Source of the DNA: Clostridiales bacterium
GTDB lineage: Bacteria; Bacillota; Clostridia; Christensenellales; Borkfalkiaceae
NCBI GenBank assembly: GCA_003503945.1
Contig: DOCD01000132.1
Coordinates: 5,214 to 20,624, forward strand
Length of the DNA stretch: 15,411 bases
Direction: 5' to 3'
How positions within the stretch are numbered: the first letter of the stretch is position 1; each line of letters opens with the position of its first letter. This document shows, in pieces, positions 7,609 through 13,405 of this stretch. A model generated the notes under the pieces. The model worked only from the letters and a program-made list of their open reading frames with translations. It ran no database searches and was not told the origin of the DNA. The position numbers were made by a program, and so were the translations under genes.

Positions 7609-7637
7609 ATTATACCACGCAAAAAAAATCCTCGCAA
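7609..7637 (-). promoter_or_regulatory. Sigma-A promoter of the aminopeptidase gene
   Basis: On the minus strand, TTGCGA (7632-7637) is followed after 17 bases by a perfect TATAAT (7609-7614). Transcription would start near 7602, giving a leader of about 20 bases to the ATG at 7580. It lies just downstream of the permease gene, after which I see no convincing terminator, so read-through from the ABC operon is also possible. Confidence 0.75.
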
Positions 7638-7673
7638 GAAAATTACGCAATTTTTACCATAATTTATAACGGC

Positions 7674-8579
7674 TTATTTTCTTTTAGATTTTAATATTAC
7701 TATCGCAATAAACGCCGCAAGCAGAACCGCGCACGTGCCTAAAAGTATTGCGTACATTGCGCCGAGGGGCACCGAATTGCCGAAAACGTACAAATTTGCG
7801 TCAAACCCGTCTTTAATGCCCTCAATTGCTTCCGCGGGAACGCCCGCGTCGGATAAAGCCGTTAAGTATCCGCCCATATAATGCGTACGCATTATCCCGA
7901 CGCTGTAAGTGCCGGGCAAGAGGCTTAATACGTTTTGAAGCCCCTTCGAAAAGCTGGATATCGGCATATACGCGCCGCAAATAAAGCCGTACATCGAGGA
8001 TACGAGAGTATCGACGGCGGACACGCTGCCCTGCGTTTTTATGAAATTTCCTACAATCCCCGCAAGCAGAGTGCCGAAAAGTATGCCACAGATACAGTCG
8101 ACAATAATCATAAAGAAGTCGCCCGCGTTGATATACCAACCGACCGCGGCAAGGTAAATATGACCTATGCACATAGTGACCATAAGCACTATAAACGTAA
8201 CGAAAAAGTTGGAGGCGAAGTACGCCAGCGAAACGGTTGTCGACTTAATGGGCGAAACCCTGAAATCGTTTATCGCGGACTGAATTTTATCTTCCACCAT
8301 TACAAGGTTGGAACAGAACGCGACCGTCACCGCGCTTACGCTTAAAATCGAGGACATCAACCATGCTCCCGCTATGCCGTTTACAATTCGGTCGTCGACG
8401 GTGAACCCCTCGGGGAACGCCGCCTCGAAGCTCTGTATATATACGTTTTTTAAAAACGTGACGTACAACACGAGCAGAATAAGCGGGGTTATAAGCGACA
8501 TAAAAAACGAAACCTTGTCTTTGAAATAGTATTTGGTATTTCTCAAAACCAAAGAAAAGAATTTTTTCAACTCCGTCAT
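7674..8579 (-). CDS. ABC-2 type transporter permease
   Basis: This 301-residue integral membrane protein is the permease half of an ABC-2 (DrrB/YadH-like) exporter. About six hydrophobic segments are visible, roughly at residues 25-43, 69-95, 118-146, 154-179, 192-206 and 271-296. The family-typical stretch SMYGFICGAYMPISSF, followed by LLPGTYSVGIMR, lies before the last helix. Near residue 100, DKIQSAINDFRVSPIK resembles the coupling region that contacts the ATPase. The start ATG (8577-8579) is one base after the stop of the ATPase gene, and its ribosome binding site (AAAGGGGTG) lies inside that gene, so the two are translationally coupled. The exported substrate is unknown. Drug or antimicrobial export is a guess, based on the upstream TetR regulator. 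Confidence 0.92.
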   Translation of the reverse strand: MTELKKFFSLVLRNTKYYFKDKVSFFMSLITPLILLVLYVTFLKNVYIQSFEAAFPEGFTVDDRIVNGIAGAWLMSSILSVSAVTVAFCSNLVMVEDKIQSAINDFRVSPIKSTTVSLAYFASNFFVTFIVLMVTMCIGHIYLAAVGWYINAGDFFMIIVDCICGILFGTLLAGIVGNFIKTQGSVSAVDTLVSSMYGFICGAYMPISSFSKGLQNVLSLLPGTYSVGIMRTHYMGGYLTALSDAGVPAEAIEGIKDGFDANLYVFGNSVPLGAMYAILLGTCAVLLAAFIAIVILKSKRK

Positions 8580-8580
8580 A

Positions 8581-9489
8581 TTACACCCCTTTCAAATCCT
8601 TACCGGTGACCTTTAAAAACACGTTATCCATATTGCCTTTCAGTATTTCGAAATCGTCGAAAAGCTGCGGACTTTGTTTTACGAACTCAGCGGCTTCCGC
8701 CGTGCCTTTCAGCTCGACCTCGGTAAAATCGCGTTCGTTTTTACATATATAGCCCCGTTCTTTAAAGAACTTTTCCGCCTCGTCCCTATGATTGTAGAAT
8801 TTAATGAAATCGCTGGCGTAAGCGTTTTTGAGGTCGTGCGGGGTGCCCTCCGCCGCAATTTTTCCCGAATCGATTATAACGACGTAATCCGACTCCGACG
8901 CTTCTTCCATATAATGCGTGGTAAGAAAGACCGTAAGCCCCGTTTCCTTGCGAAGCTTATCGACGACGCCCCAGACGGTTATTCTCGTTTTCGGGTCGAG
9001 CCCGGTCGTGGGCTCGTCTAATATGAGTAATTTCGGCTTGTGCAAAAGCGCGCGGGCGATGTCAATGCGCCTTTTCTGCCCGCCCGAAAGTTTGTCAAGT
9101 TGGCGTTTTAAAATATCTCCCAAATCCAAAAGCTCGCATATTTCTTCGAGCCGTGATTTGAACTCCTGACCGAAAACGCCGTAAAAACTTGCGCGTGATT
9201 TAAGGTTGTCATAGACGGAAAGCTTTTTATCGAGAACCGAGTTTTGAAAAACGATGCCTATATTGCGCTTTATTTCCGCCGCCTCATTGTCGATATCGTG
9301 GCCGCAGACCTTCACAGTGCCGCCGTCCTTGCCGAGTATACCGCTTATAATATTAATCGTCGTCGATTTACCCGCACCGTTTACGCCGAGGAAAGAAAAG
9401 AGTTCGCCTTCCTTTACCTTGAACGATATTCCGTCGACGGCGGTTACGTCCTTAAAACTTTTTTTGAGATTTTCGATTTCTATTATCAT
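8581..9489 (-). CDS. ABC transporter ATP-binding protein (DrrA/CcmA type)
   Basis: This 302-residue ATPase should power the adjacent permease at the inner face of the membrane. Walker A is GVNGAGKST (35-43), the Q-loop is Gln82 in GIVFQNSVLD, the signature is LSGGQ (134-138), Walker B is LLILDEPT with Glu159, the D-loop is GLD, and the switch histidine is His192 in FLTTHYMEEA. All catalytic residues are intact. About 80 residues follow the ATPase core, as in the DrrA subfamily of drug and antibiotic exporters. The ATG at 9487-9489 overlaps the TGA stop of the regulator gene in an ATGA arrangement, with GGAGGG upstream. That is strong evidence for one transcript with the TetR gene. Confidence 0.95.
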   Translation of the reverse strand: MIIEIENLKKSFKDVTAVDGISFKVKEGELFSFLGVNGAGKSTTINIISGILGKDGGTVKVCGHDIDNEAAEIKRNIGIVFQNSVLDKKLSVYDNLKSRASFYGVFGQEFKSRLEEICELLDLGDILKRQLDKLSGGQKRRIDIARALLHKPKLLILDEPTTGLDPKTRITVWGVVDKLRKETGLTVFLTTHYMEEASESDYVVIIDSGKIAAEGTPHDLKNAYASDFIKFYNHRDEAEKFFKERGYICKNERDFTEVELKGTAEAAEFVKQSPQLFDDFEILKGNMDNVFLKVTGKDLKGV

Positions 9490-10052
9490 TTATTCCCTCC
9501 GTTTTTTATTTGCGAAATAAAACCTTTGTACGCGTCCGTAAGCATTCGGCTTATGAGCTCGCCGTCCCACTTCTGATATCCCGTCGCTATCATTGCTGCT
9601 ATACCGTGGACGAATATCCACATTTCGGCGTGCAATAAATACGCGTCGTCCTTATAAAGCCCCAGATTTTTCATTATTATGAAAGTTGATTTATCGAAGC
9701 TGTCCTTTTCAAACTCCGCCTCCTCCGTCCTGTTGCGCATAAACAGATACTTGAAAAATTCCTTTTCCTCCGCGGCAAAGCGAATGTACCCCATGCCGAT
9801 TGCCTTATATTCGGGGAACTCCCCCGATTTTATCTGATTTTCTATAAACTCGTTAAAAGCCTGCGCAATTTTTTTAGCAACCGCGCATTTAAGCTTTTCC
9901 GCACTGCCGAAGCATAGATATATAGGCTGCGTGGAACAGCTGCACTTTTTGGCAAGATCGCGCATGTTCAAGGCTTCGAAGCCGCGCTCCCTCACCGTTT
10001 GCAAAGCCGCCTCTAAAATTTTATCTTCCGTAATCAATCTTTTAGCCGGCAT
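9486..10052 (-). CDS. TetR/AcrR-family transcriptional regulator of the downstream ABC transporter
   Basis: This 188-residue repressor-like protein has an N-terminal TetR DNA-binding domain: ITEDKILEAALQTVRERGF followed by NMRDLAKKCSCSTQPIYLCFGS (helix-turn-helix around residues 29-48). The C-terminal ligand domain contains MWIFVHGIAAMI, a WHG-like motif seen in one TetR C-terminal subfamily. I chose the ATG at 10050-10052 because GGAGAAGG precedes it. The longer frame would start upstream of the -35 element and carry an unrelated AT-rich extension. Two palindromes and the promoter lie immediately upstream, so the protein probably represses its own operon and the exporter until a ligand, perhaps the exported compound, binds. 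The ligand is unknown. Confidence 0.92.
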   Translation of the reverse strand: MPAKRLITEDKILEAALQTVRERGFEALNMRDLAKKCSCSTQPIYLCFGSAEKLKCAVAKKIAQAFNEFIENQIKSGEFPEYKAIGMGYIRFAAEEKEFFKYLFMRNRTEEAEFEKDSFDKSTFIIMKNLGLYKDDAYLLHAEMWIFVHGIAAMIATGYQKWDGELISRMLTDAYKGFISQIKNGGNK

Positions 10053-10067
10053 ACCTTCTCCAAAAAA

Positions 10068-10097
10068 ATAACATATGTTATTAATAACAATTGTTAT
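10068..10097. promoter_or_regulatory. Double-palindrome operator for the TetR-family regulator
   Basis: Two perfect 14-bp palindromes, ATAACATATGTTAT (10068-10081) and ATAACAATTGTTAT (10084-10097), are separated by TA, so their centres are 16 bp apart. They share the arms ATAAC/GTTAT. The right-hand one touches the -10 element and both cover the predicted transcription start, an ideal position for repression by the TetR protein encoded downstream. Confidence 0.85.
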
Positions 10098-10124
10098 TTT
10101 ATCACCGATTGCCGCATAAGTCAA
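10096..10124 (-). promoter_or_regulatory. Sigma-A promoter of the TetR-ABC operon
   Basis: On the minus strand, TTGACT (10119-10124) is followed after 17 bases by TAAAAT (10096-10101). Each hexamer differs from consensus at one base. Transcription would begin near 10089, inside the palindromic operator, with a leader of about 37 bases. Confidence 0.82.
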
Positions 10125-10218
10125 GCTTATGACACAAAAAATTTTATAAAAAATTTCAGTAATTTTCAACCAACTTACGGTTGCGGCAAATTAAATTCAA
10201 GCAACCTTGAGTTGCATA

Positions 10219-10250
10219 AAAAAATTCCTCTTGCAAAAGGGGAATTTTTT
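10219..10250 (-). terminator. Terminator of the DUF1538-PII operon
   Basis: The arms 10219-10232 and 10237-10250 pair along 14 positions with one G-T pair, around a 4-base loop. Read leftward, the hairpin begins in the stop codon of the last operon gene and its 3' arm ends in a run of T. The A and T runs on both sides would let it work in either direction, but only the leftward operon needs it. Confidence 0.83.
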
Positions 10251-10932
10251 ATTTTACTTTCATACTGGGGAACCGTAAAGCCATAAACGAATCGTCGCAC
10301 AGTCTGTCGTACAATCTGCCTATGAAGGTGAGCGCTTCCGCCCCGTTGTTACGGGCGGTATACCTTAAAATCGCACCCAGCGTCAGCACCAGATCCGCAA
10401 CGACGATTACGGCGAACACAACCGCCATTACCCGCATCGTCTTTTGCGGAAGCGAATCGAGCCACGCGTCGAGAGGCATATATAAAAGAAATATAACCAC
10501 CACGCACAGAAATCCCCAGAAAAACATATAAGGGATAGTCGTTCTTCCGTTTAAGTTCAAAGGATACGTGGAATAATCCCACGAGCGGGTACCCATTAAA
10601 AGCTCTTCGAGAAAGCTTAACACGTATTCGACCGCGCCGCCGCCGAGCATTCCTATAAAGAATACCTGCCAGGTTTTAGTCTGCCTTCTAAGGCATAAAA
10701 TTATAAAAAGCGCGCCGAAGCCGTACACAAAATTAAAGGGCGTAAAAAGGCTTCCGTTACAGAATACGAAGCCGTCGCCCCGAACGAGATTGAGTACCGT
10801 TTCCCACAGCGTGCCTACAATGCCGCCCAAAAGGTAAATCATTACCGCTTTGTAGACGTTCATCGTGCGCTTTTGCGCTTCATCTATACATATTACGTTT
10901 TCATCGGTATTCAGAAAATCCGATTTCAGCAT
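10249..10932 (-). CDS. CmpB-family (PF06541-like) membrane protein
   Basis: This 227-residue protein has about five or six hydrophobic segments. Family features of the putative ABC-transporter type IV / CmpB group are visible: GTLWETVLNLVRGDGFVF (40-57), FVYGFGALFI (68-77), VEYVLSFLEELLMG (101-114) and WDYSTYPLNLNGRTTIP (118-134). The family has no proven biochemical function that I know of, and no ATPase partner is encoded in this operon. I chose the ATG at 10930-10932 because GGTGG lies about five bases upstream. An in-frame ATG at 10975-10977 would overlap the PII gene by 29 bases and looks worse. It is the last gene before the terminator, 16 bases after the second PII gene, so it is very likely co-expressed with the DUF1538 protein. 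Confidence 0.82.
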   Translation of the reverse strand: MLKSDFLNTDENVICIDEAQKRTMNVYKAVMIYLLGGIVGTLWETVLNLVRGDGFVFCNGSLFTPFNFVYGFGALFIILCLRRQTKTWQVFFIGMLGGGAVEYVLSFLEELLMGTRSWDYSTYPLNLNGRTTIPYMFFWGFLCVVVIFLLYMPLDAWLDSLPQKTMRVMAVVFAVIVVADLVLTLGAILRYTARNNGAEALTFIGRLYDRLCDDSFMALRFPSMKVK

Positions 10933-10948
10933 TCGACCACCATAAAAC

Positions 10949-11299
10949 CTATTTGTTTTGTTCGGATTTTTCCGCATCGGCTATGCTCAGCGGCGAAAGC
11001 CCCACGACGTCGTCGACAGGAAGCGAAAACGCTATGCCCTGCCCCTCCGTTTTAAGCCCCGCGGATTTATAAATCGCGTGCAAAACCGCGTCCTTGATGG
11101 TAAGCGGGACCAAAATCATAACTATATCTTTTTCGGGCTGTATAGTAATTTTAAAGTACTGCTCCGCCTCCTTGTTGGCGGTGCCCCTCGCGTGAATAAC
11201 CGTTCCGCCGCGCGCGCCGACTTCCTTCGCCGCGTCCATAACGAGCTCGGAATAGCCTGCGTTTACGATGCAGAAAATCGCCTCGTACTTTCCGTCCAT
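10949..11299 (-). CDS. PII-like signalling protein with short T-loop (second copy)
   Basis: This 116-residue protein follows the GlnB ferredoxin-like plan: a first strand (YEAIFCIVNAG), helix, second strand with GGTVIHARGT (31-40), third strand DIVMILVPL, helix, then a B-loop-like AGLKTEGQGIAF (80-91) and SLPVDDVVGL. The B-loop glycines and the following GIAF/SLPV strand support nucleotide binding. The T-loop, between GT (39-40) and the third strand, is about ten residues shorter than in GlnB and lacks the usual sequence around the uridylylated Tyr51; a tyrosine remains at residue 48. Canonical GlnD control is therefore unlikely. The ATG directly follows the TAA of the other PII-like gene, with AGGAGG upstream, so the two should be made together. 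It probably binds the DUF1538 membrane protein; this is inference from context. Confidence 0.86.
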   Translation of the reverse strand: MDGKYEAIFCIVNAGYSELVMDAAKEVGARGGTVIHARGTANKEAEQYFKITIQPEKDIVMILVPLTIKDAVLHAIYKSAGLKTEGQGIAFSLPVDDVVGLSPLSIADAEKSEQNK

Positions 11300-11749
11300 T
11301 TACTTATCCTCCTTATGAGGTATTTTCATATTGCTTAGAAAGCTGAATATAAGCGTGCCGATTACGCTTGAAAGCGGCACGGTAAAGGCGACGCCTTTGC
11401 CGTCCTTTATCGTCCTGAACTTCTCTTCGAGCATAGATACCGCTTCGGGAACTTTGTTTTCCTGAATTATACTGAAAATAACTGCTTTTTCGGAATTGTC
11501 GAGCCCGAGCAAAACAAGCATTTTTGCGTCGGCAGTGCCGTGCCCGAACGCCGTGACCTGCATATTGACGTCAAGCGACTGGATAAGGTCGGCATAATAC
11601 TCTGCTTTGTTTCTGCCTACGACCGTTATGAGAAGCTTGAGCCTGTTTGACTTGACCGTATTTCGCCCCGCGGCAGGCTCCGCCGCTGCCGTTTCGGGTG
11701 CCGCTTCGGATTTTCTGCGCCGCAGCCTTGCGGCTTTTATCTCTGCCAT
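11300..11749 (-). CDS. Divergent PII-like protein with charged N-terminal extension (first copy)
   Basis: This 149-residue protein starts with about 35 low-complexity residues rich in Ala, Glu, Arg and Lys. A PII-like core follows: first strand LKLLITVVGRNKAEYYADLI (38-57), second strand MQVTAFGHGTADA, third strand AVIFSIIQ, a helix, and DGKGVAFTVPLSSVIG (116-131), which resembles the PII B-loop and last strand. The loop replacing the T-loop is short and unlike that of GlnB. It is clearly different from the neighbouring copy, so the two may form separate trimers or a mixed trimer. The ATG at 11747-11749 follows GGAGGGG, which overlaps the end of the DUF1538 gene. The assignment to the PII superfamily rests on motif order and on the adjacent paralogue. 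Confidence 0.75.
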   Translation of the reverse strand: MAEIKAARLRRRKSEAAPETAAAEPAAGRNTVKSNRLKLLITVVGRNKAEYYADLIQSLDVNMQVTAFGHGTADAKMLVLLGLDNSEKAVIFSIIQENKVPEAVSMLEEKFRTIKDGKGVAFTVPLSSVIGTLIFSFLSNMKIPHKEDK

Positions 11750-11758
11750 TCGCCCCTC

Positions 11759-13306
11759 CTATTCGAAATAAATAATCTGCTCGTCGTCCGCAGAAAGTAT
11801 ACGCCTGAGTTGAAGATTGTCGCGCACCTTCTTCGACATAACCGCCTTGAAGCCGAGCGCCTGTATCGTTATCAAAGGGGTCATCGCCACCATTGCCACT
11901 ACGCCGTAAGCAAGGCTGTAAATGCTCTCGTTGCCCCATACGGAGCCGCACGCGCCGATAACAAGGGGCAAAATAAAGCTCGACGTCAAAGGTCCGCTCG
12001 CGACCCCGCCGGAGTCGAACGCGATACCCGTGTAAATTTTGGGGACGAAAAACGAAAGCCCCAGAGAAATGAGATAACCGGGTATTAAATAATAAAGTAA
12101 AGAAAACTTAAAAATCATCCTTATTAGCGATAAGCAAATAGAAATACCGACCGCTATCGACAGCGCGATAAGCATTTCGATTTTTTTGACGCCGCCGCCC
12201 GTTACGTCCTCAACCTGCTTGTTGAGCACGTGCACAGCCGGCTCCGCAAGGACGACGACCATGCCGAGCAAAAACCCGAGCGCTACAAGCAAGGCTGGGC
12301 TGAACTCGGCAATCTGTTTGCCTATTTTAAAGCCTATCGGCATAAAGCCCACTTCAACCGCGACAAGGAAAATTACAAGCCCAAAAAAGGTGTAAAGTAT
12401 GCCTATGCCAATCTGCAAAAGCTTTGATTTGGGCAATTTGAGAACGGTAAATTGCAATATCATAAAGAAAACAACCACCAGCCCGAGCGCGAGCAACACG
12501 TCGCCTATTTTACCGAATATCAGGCTGCCCAGATTAGAGCCTATATAATTTTCTATTGCATAAATATCGGTATTATATACGTCGAGACTACCGCTTGTGG
12601 TCAGCGAAAGTATCATTACGGCGATTATGGGGCCGACCGAACAAAGCGCGATGAGCCCGAAGCTGTTTTCGTTGGCGTTCCTGCCGCCTATCGTCGAAGA
12701 AATACCGACGCCGAGCGCCATTATGAACGGTACCGTTATGGGGCCCGTAGTGACCCCGCCCGAATCGAACGAAAGCGGCAAAAGGGCAAACTTTCCGCTT
12801 TCCGCAAGCAGCGCGCACACCGCGAAAAGCATCATGTAGAAAAACATTAAAAGCGCCGACAAATCTTTATGAAATACTATCTTCAAAACGGCGATAACGA
12901 GGAATATACCCACGCCCAGGCCGACGGTAATAATCAAAAGCCATTTGCTTACTTCGCCCTCCCCCGGCATTATATCTTTGACCTGATTTGCAAGCACGGA
13001 CAAGTCGGGTTCGGCAATTGTTATAAGCACGCCCATTATAAAGCACACGGAAATGAGTATTTTTATTTTTTTGGATTTGGTAAGCCCAGAACCGACGTTT
13101 TCGCCCATAGGCGTCATTGCAAGGTCGGCGCCGAGGTTGAACAAACCTATACCGAGAATGAGTAGCACTGCGGAAATTACGAAAGCCCACGTTTCGGTTG
13201 CCGTAAGACTGACAAGCGGCGTAAAGGAAATTATCAGTACTATTACCGTCACCGGAAGTACCGATATAAGCGCCTCTTTAAGTTTTAAAAACAAAGCTTT
13301 TCCCAT
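11759..13306 (-). CDS. Double-domain DUF1538 membrane transporter
   Basis: This 515-residue, very hydrophobic protein has many membrane segments and two related halves. Key motifs recur about 250 residues apart: AEPDLSVLANQV (98-109) and AEPAVHVLNKQV (354-365), then FDSGGVTTGPIT (180-191) and FDSGGVASGPLT (430-441). These are the signatures of DUF1538 (PF07556). I recall that a pair of separate DUF1538 proteins, UmpA and UmpB of a Halomonas, has been reported as a Na+(K+)/H+ antiporter; here both units are in one chain. The conserved Asp and Gly residues of FDSGGV, and AEP, are candidates for ion sites. Start: ATG at 13304-13306; an in-frame TTG four codons upstream is possible, and neither has a good ribosome binding site. 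It heads an operon with two PII-like genes, which suggests nucleotide-controlled transport. Confidence 0.88.
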   Translation of the reverse strand: MGKALFLKLKEALISVLPVTVIVLIISFTPLVSLTATETWAFVISAVLLILGIGLFNLGADLAMTPMGENVGSGLTKSKKIKILISVCFIMGVLITIAEPDLSVLANQVKDIMPGEGEVSKWLLIITVGLGVGIFLVIAVLKIVFHKDLSALLMFFYMMLFAVCALLAESGKFALLPLSFDSGGVTTGPITVPFIMALGVGISSTIGGRNANENSFGLIALCSVGPIIAVMILSLTTSGSLDVYNTDIYAIENYIGSNLGSLIFGKIGDVLLALGLVVVFFMILQFTVLKLPKSKLLQIGIGILYTFFGLVIFLVAVEVGFMPIGFKIGKQIAEFSPALLVALGFLLGMVVVLAEPAVHVLNKQVEDVTGGGVKKIEMLIALSIAVGISICLSLIRMIFKFSLLYYLIPGYLISLGLSFFVPKIYTGIAFDSGGVASGPLTSSFILPLVIGACGSVWGNESIYSLAYGVVAMVAMTPLITIQALGFKAVMSKKVRDNLQLRRILSADDEQIIYFE

Positions 13307-13338
13307 AGTTAACCGCAATTTCAGATATTACTTATTAT

Positions 13339-13367
13339 ATAATACCACTTTTATTCAACTTTTTCAA
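13339..13367 (-). promoter_or_regulatory. Sigma-A promoter of the DUF1538-PII operon
   Basis: On the minus strand, TTGAAA (13362-13367) is followed after 17 bases by TATTAT (13339-13344). Transcription would start near 13332, about 26 bases before the ATG. A second TATAAT-like hexamer overlaps just downstream. No riboswitch fits in so short a leader. Confidence 0.6.
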
Positions 13368-13405
13368 TAATTGTTAAGTGAATTTATTGTGATTTTGTAA
13401 TTTTT

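Noticed and set aside
7581..7637. Longer N-terminus for the aminopeptidase, starting at 7637
   Set aside because: The added codons coincide with a TTGCGA-17-TATAAT promoter, and AAAGGA lies before the internal ATG at 7580.
7638..7673. Terminator after the ABC-2 permease gene (AAAATT-GCGT-AATTTT)
   Set aside because: The stem is all A/T and short, and no proper T tail follows, so termination here is not supported.
10053..10169. Longer N-terminus for the TetR regulator, starting at 10169
   Set aside because: The extension would run through the promoter and operator palindromes. The ATG at 10052 has a good ribosome binding site and starts directly before the TetR domain.
10190..10214. Small inverted repeats TCAAG/CTTGA and GCAAC/GTTGC near the operon terminator
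   Set aside because: The stems are only 5 bp and overlap one another, which is not above chance for such a sequence.
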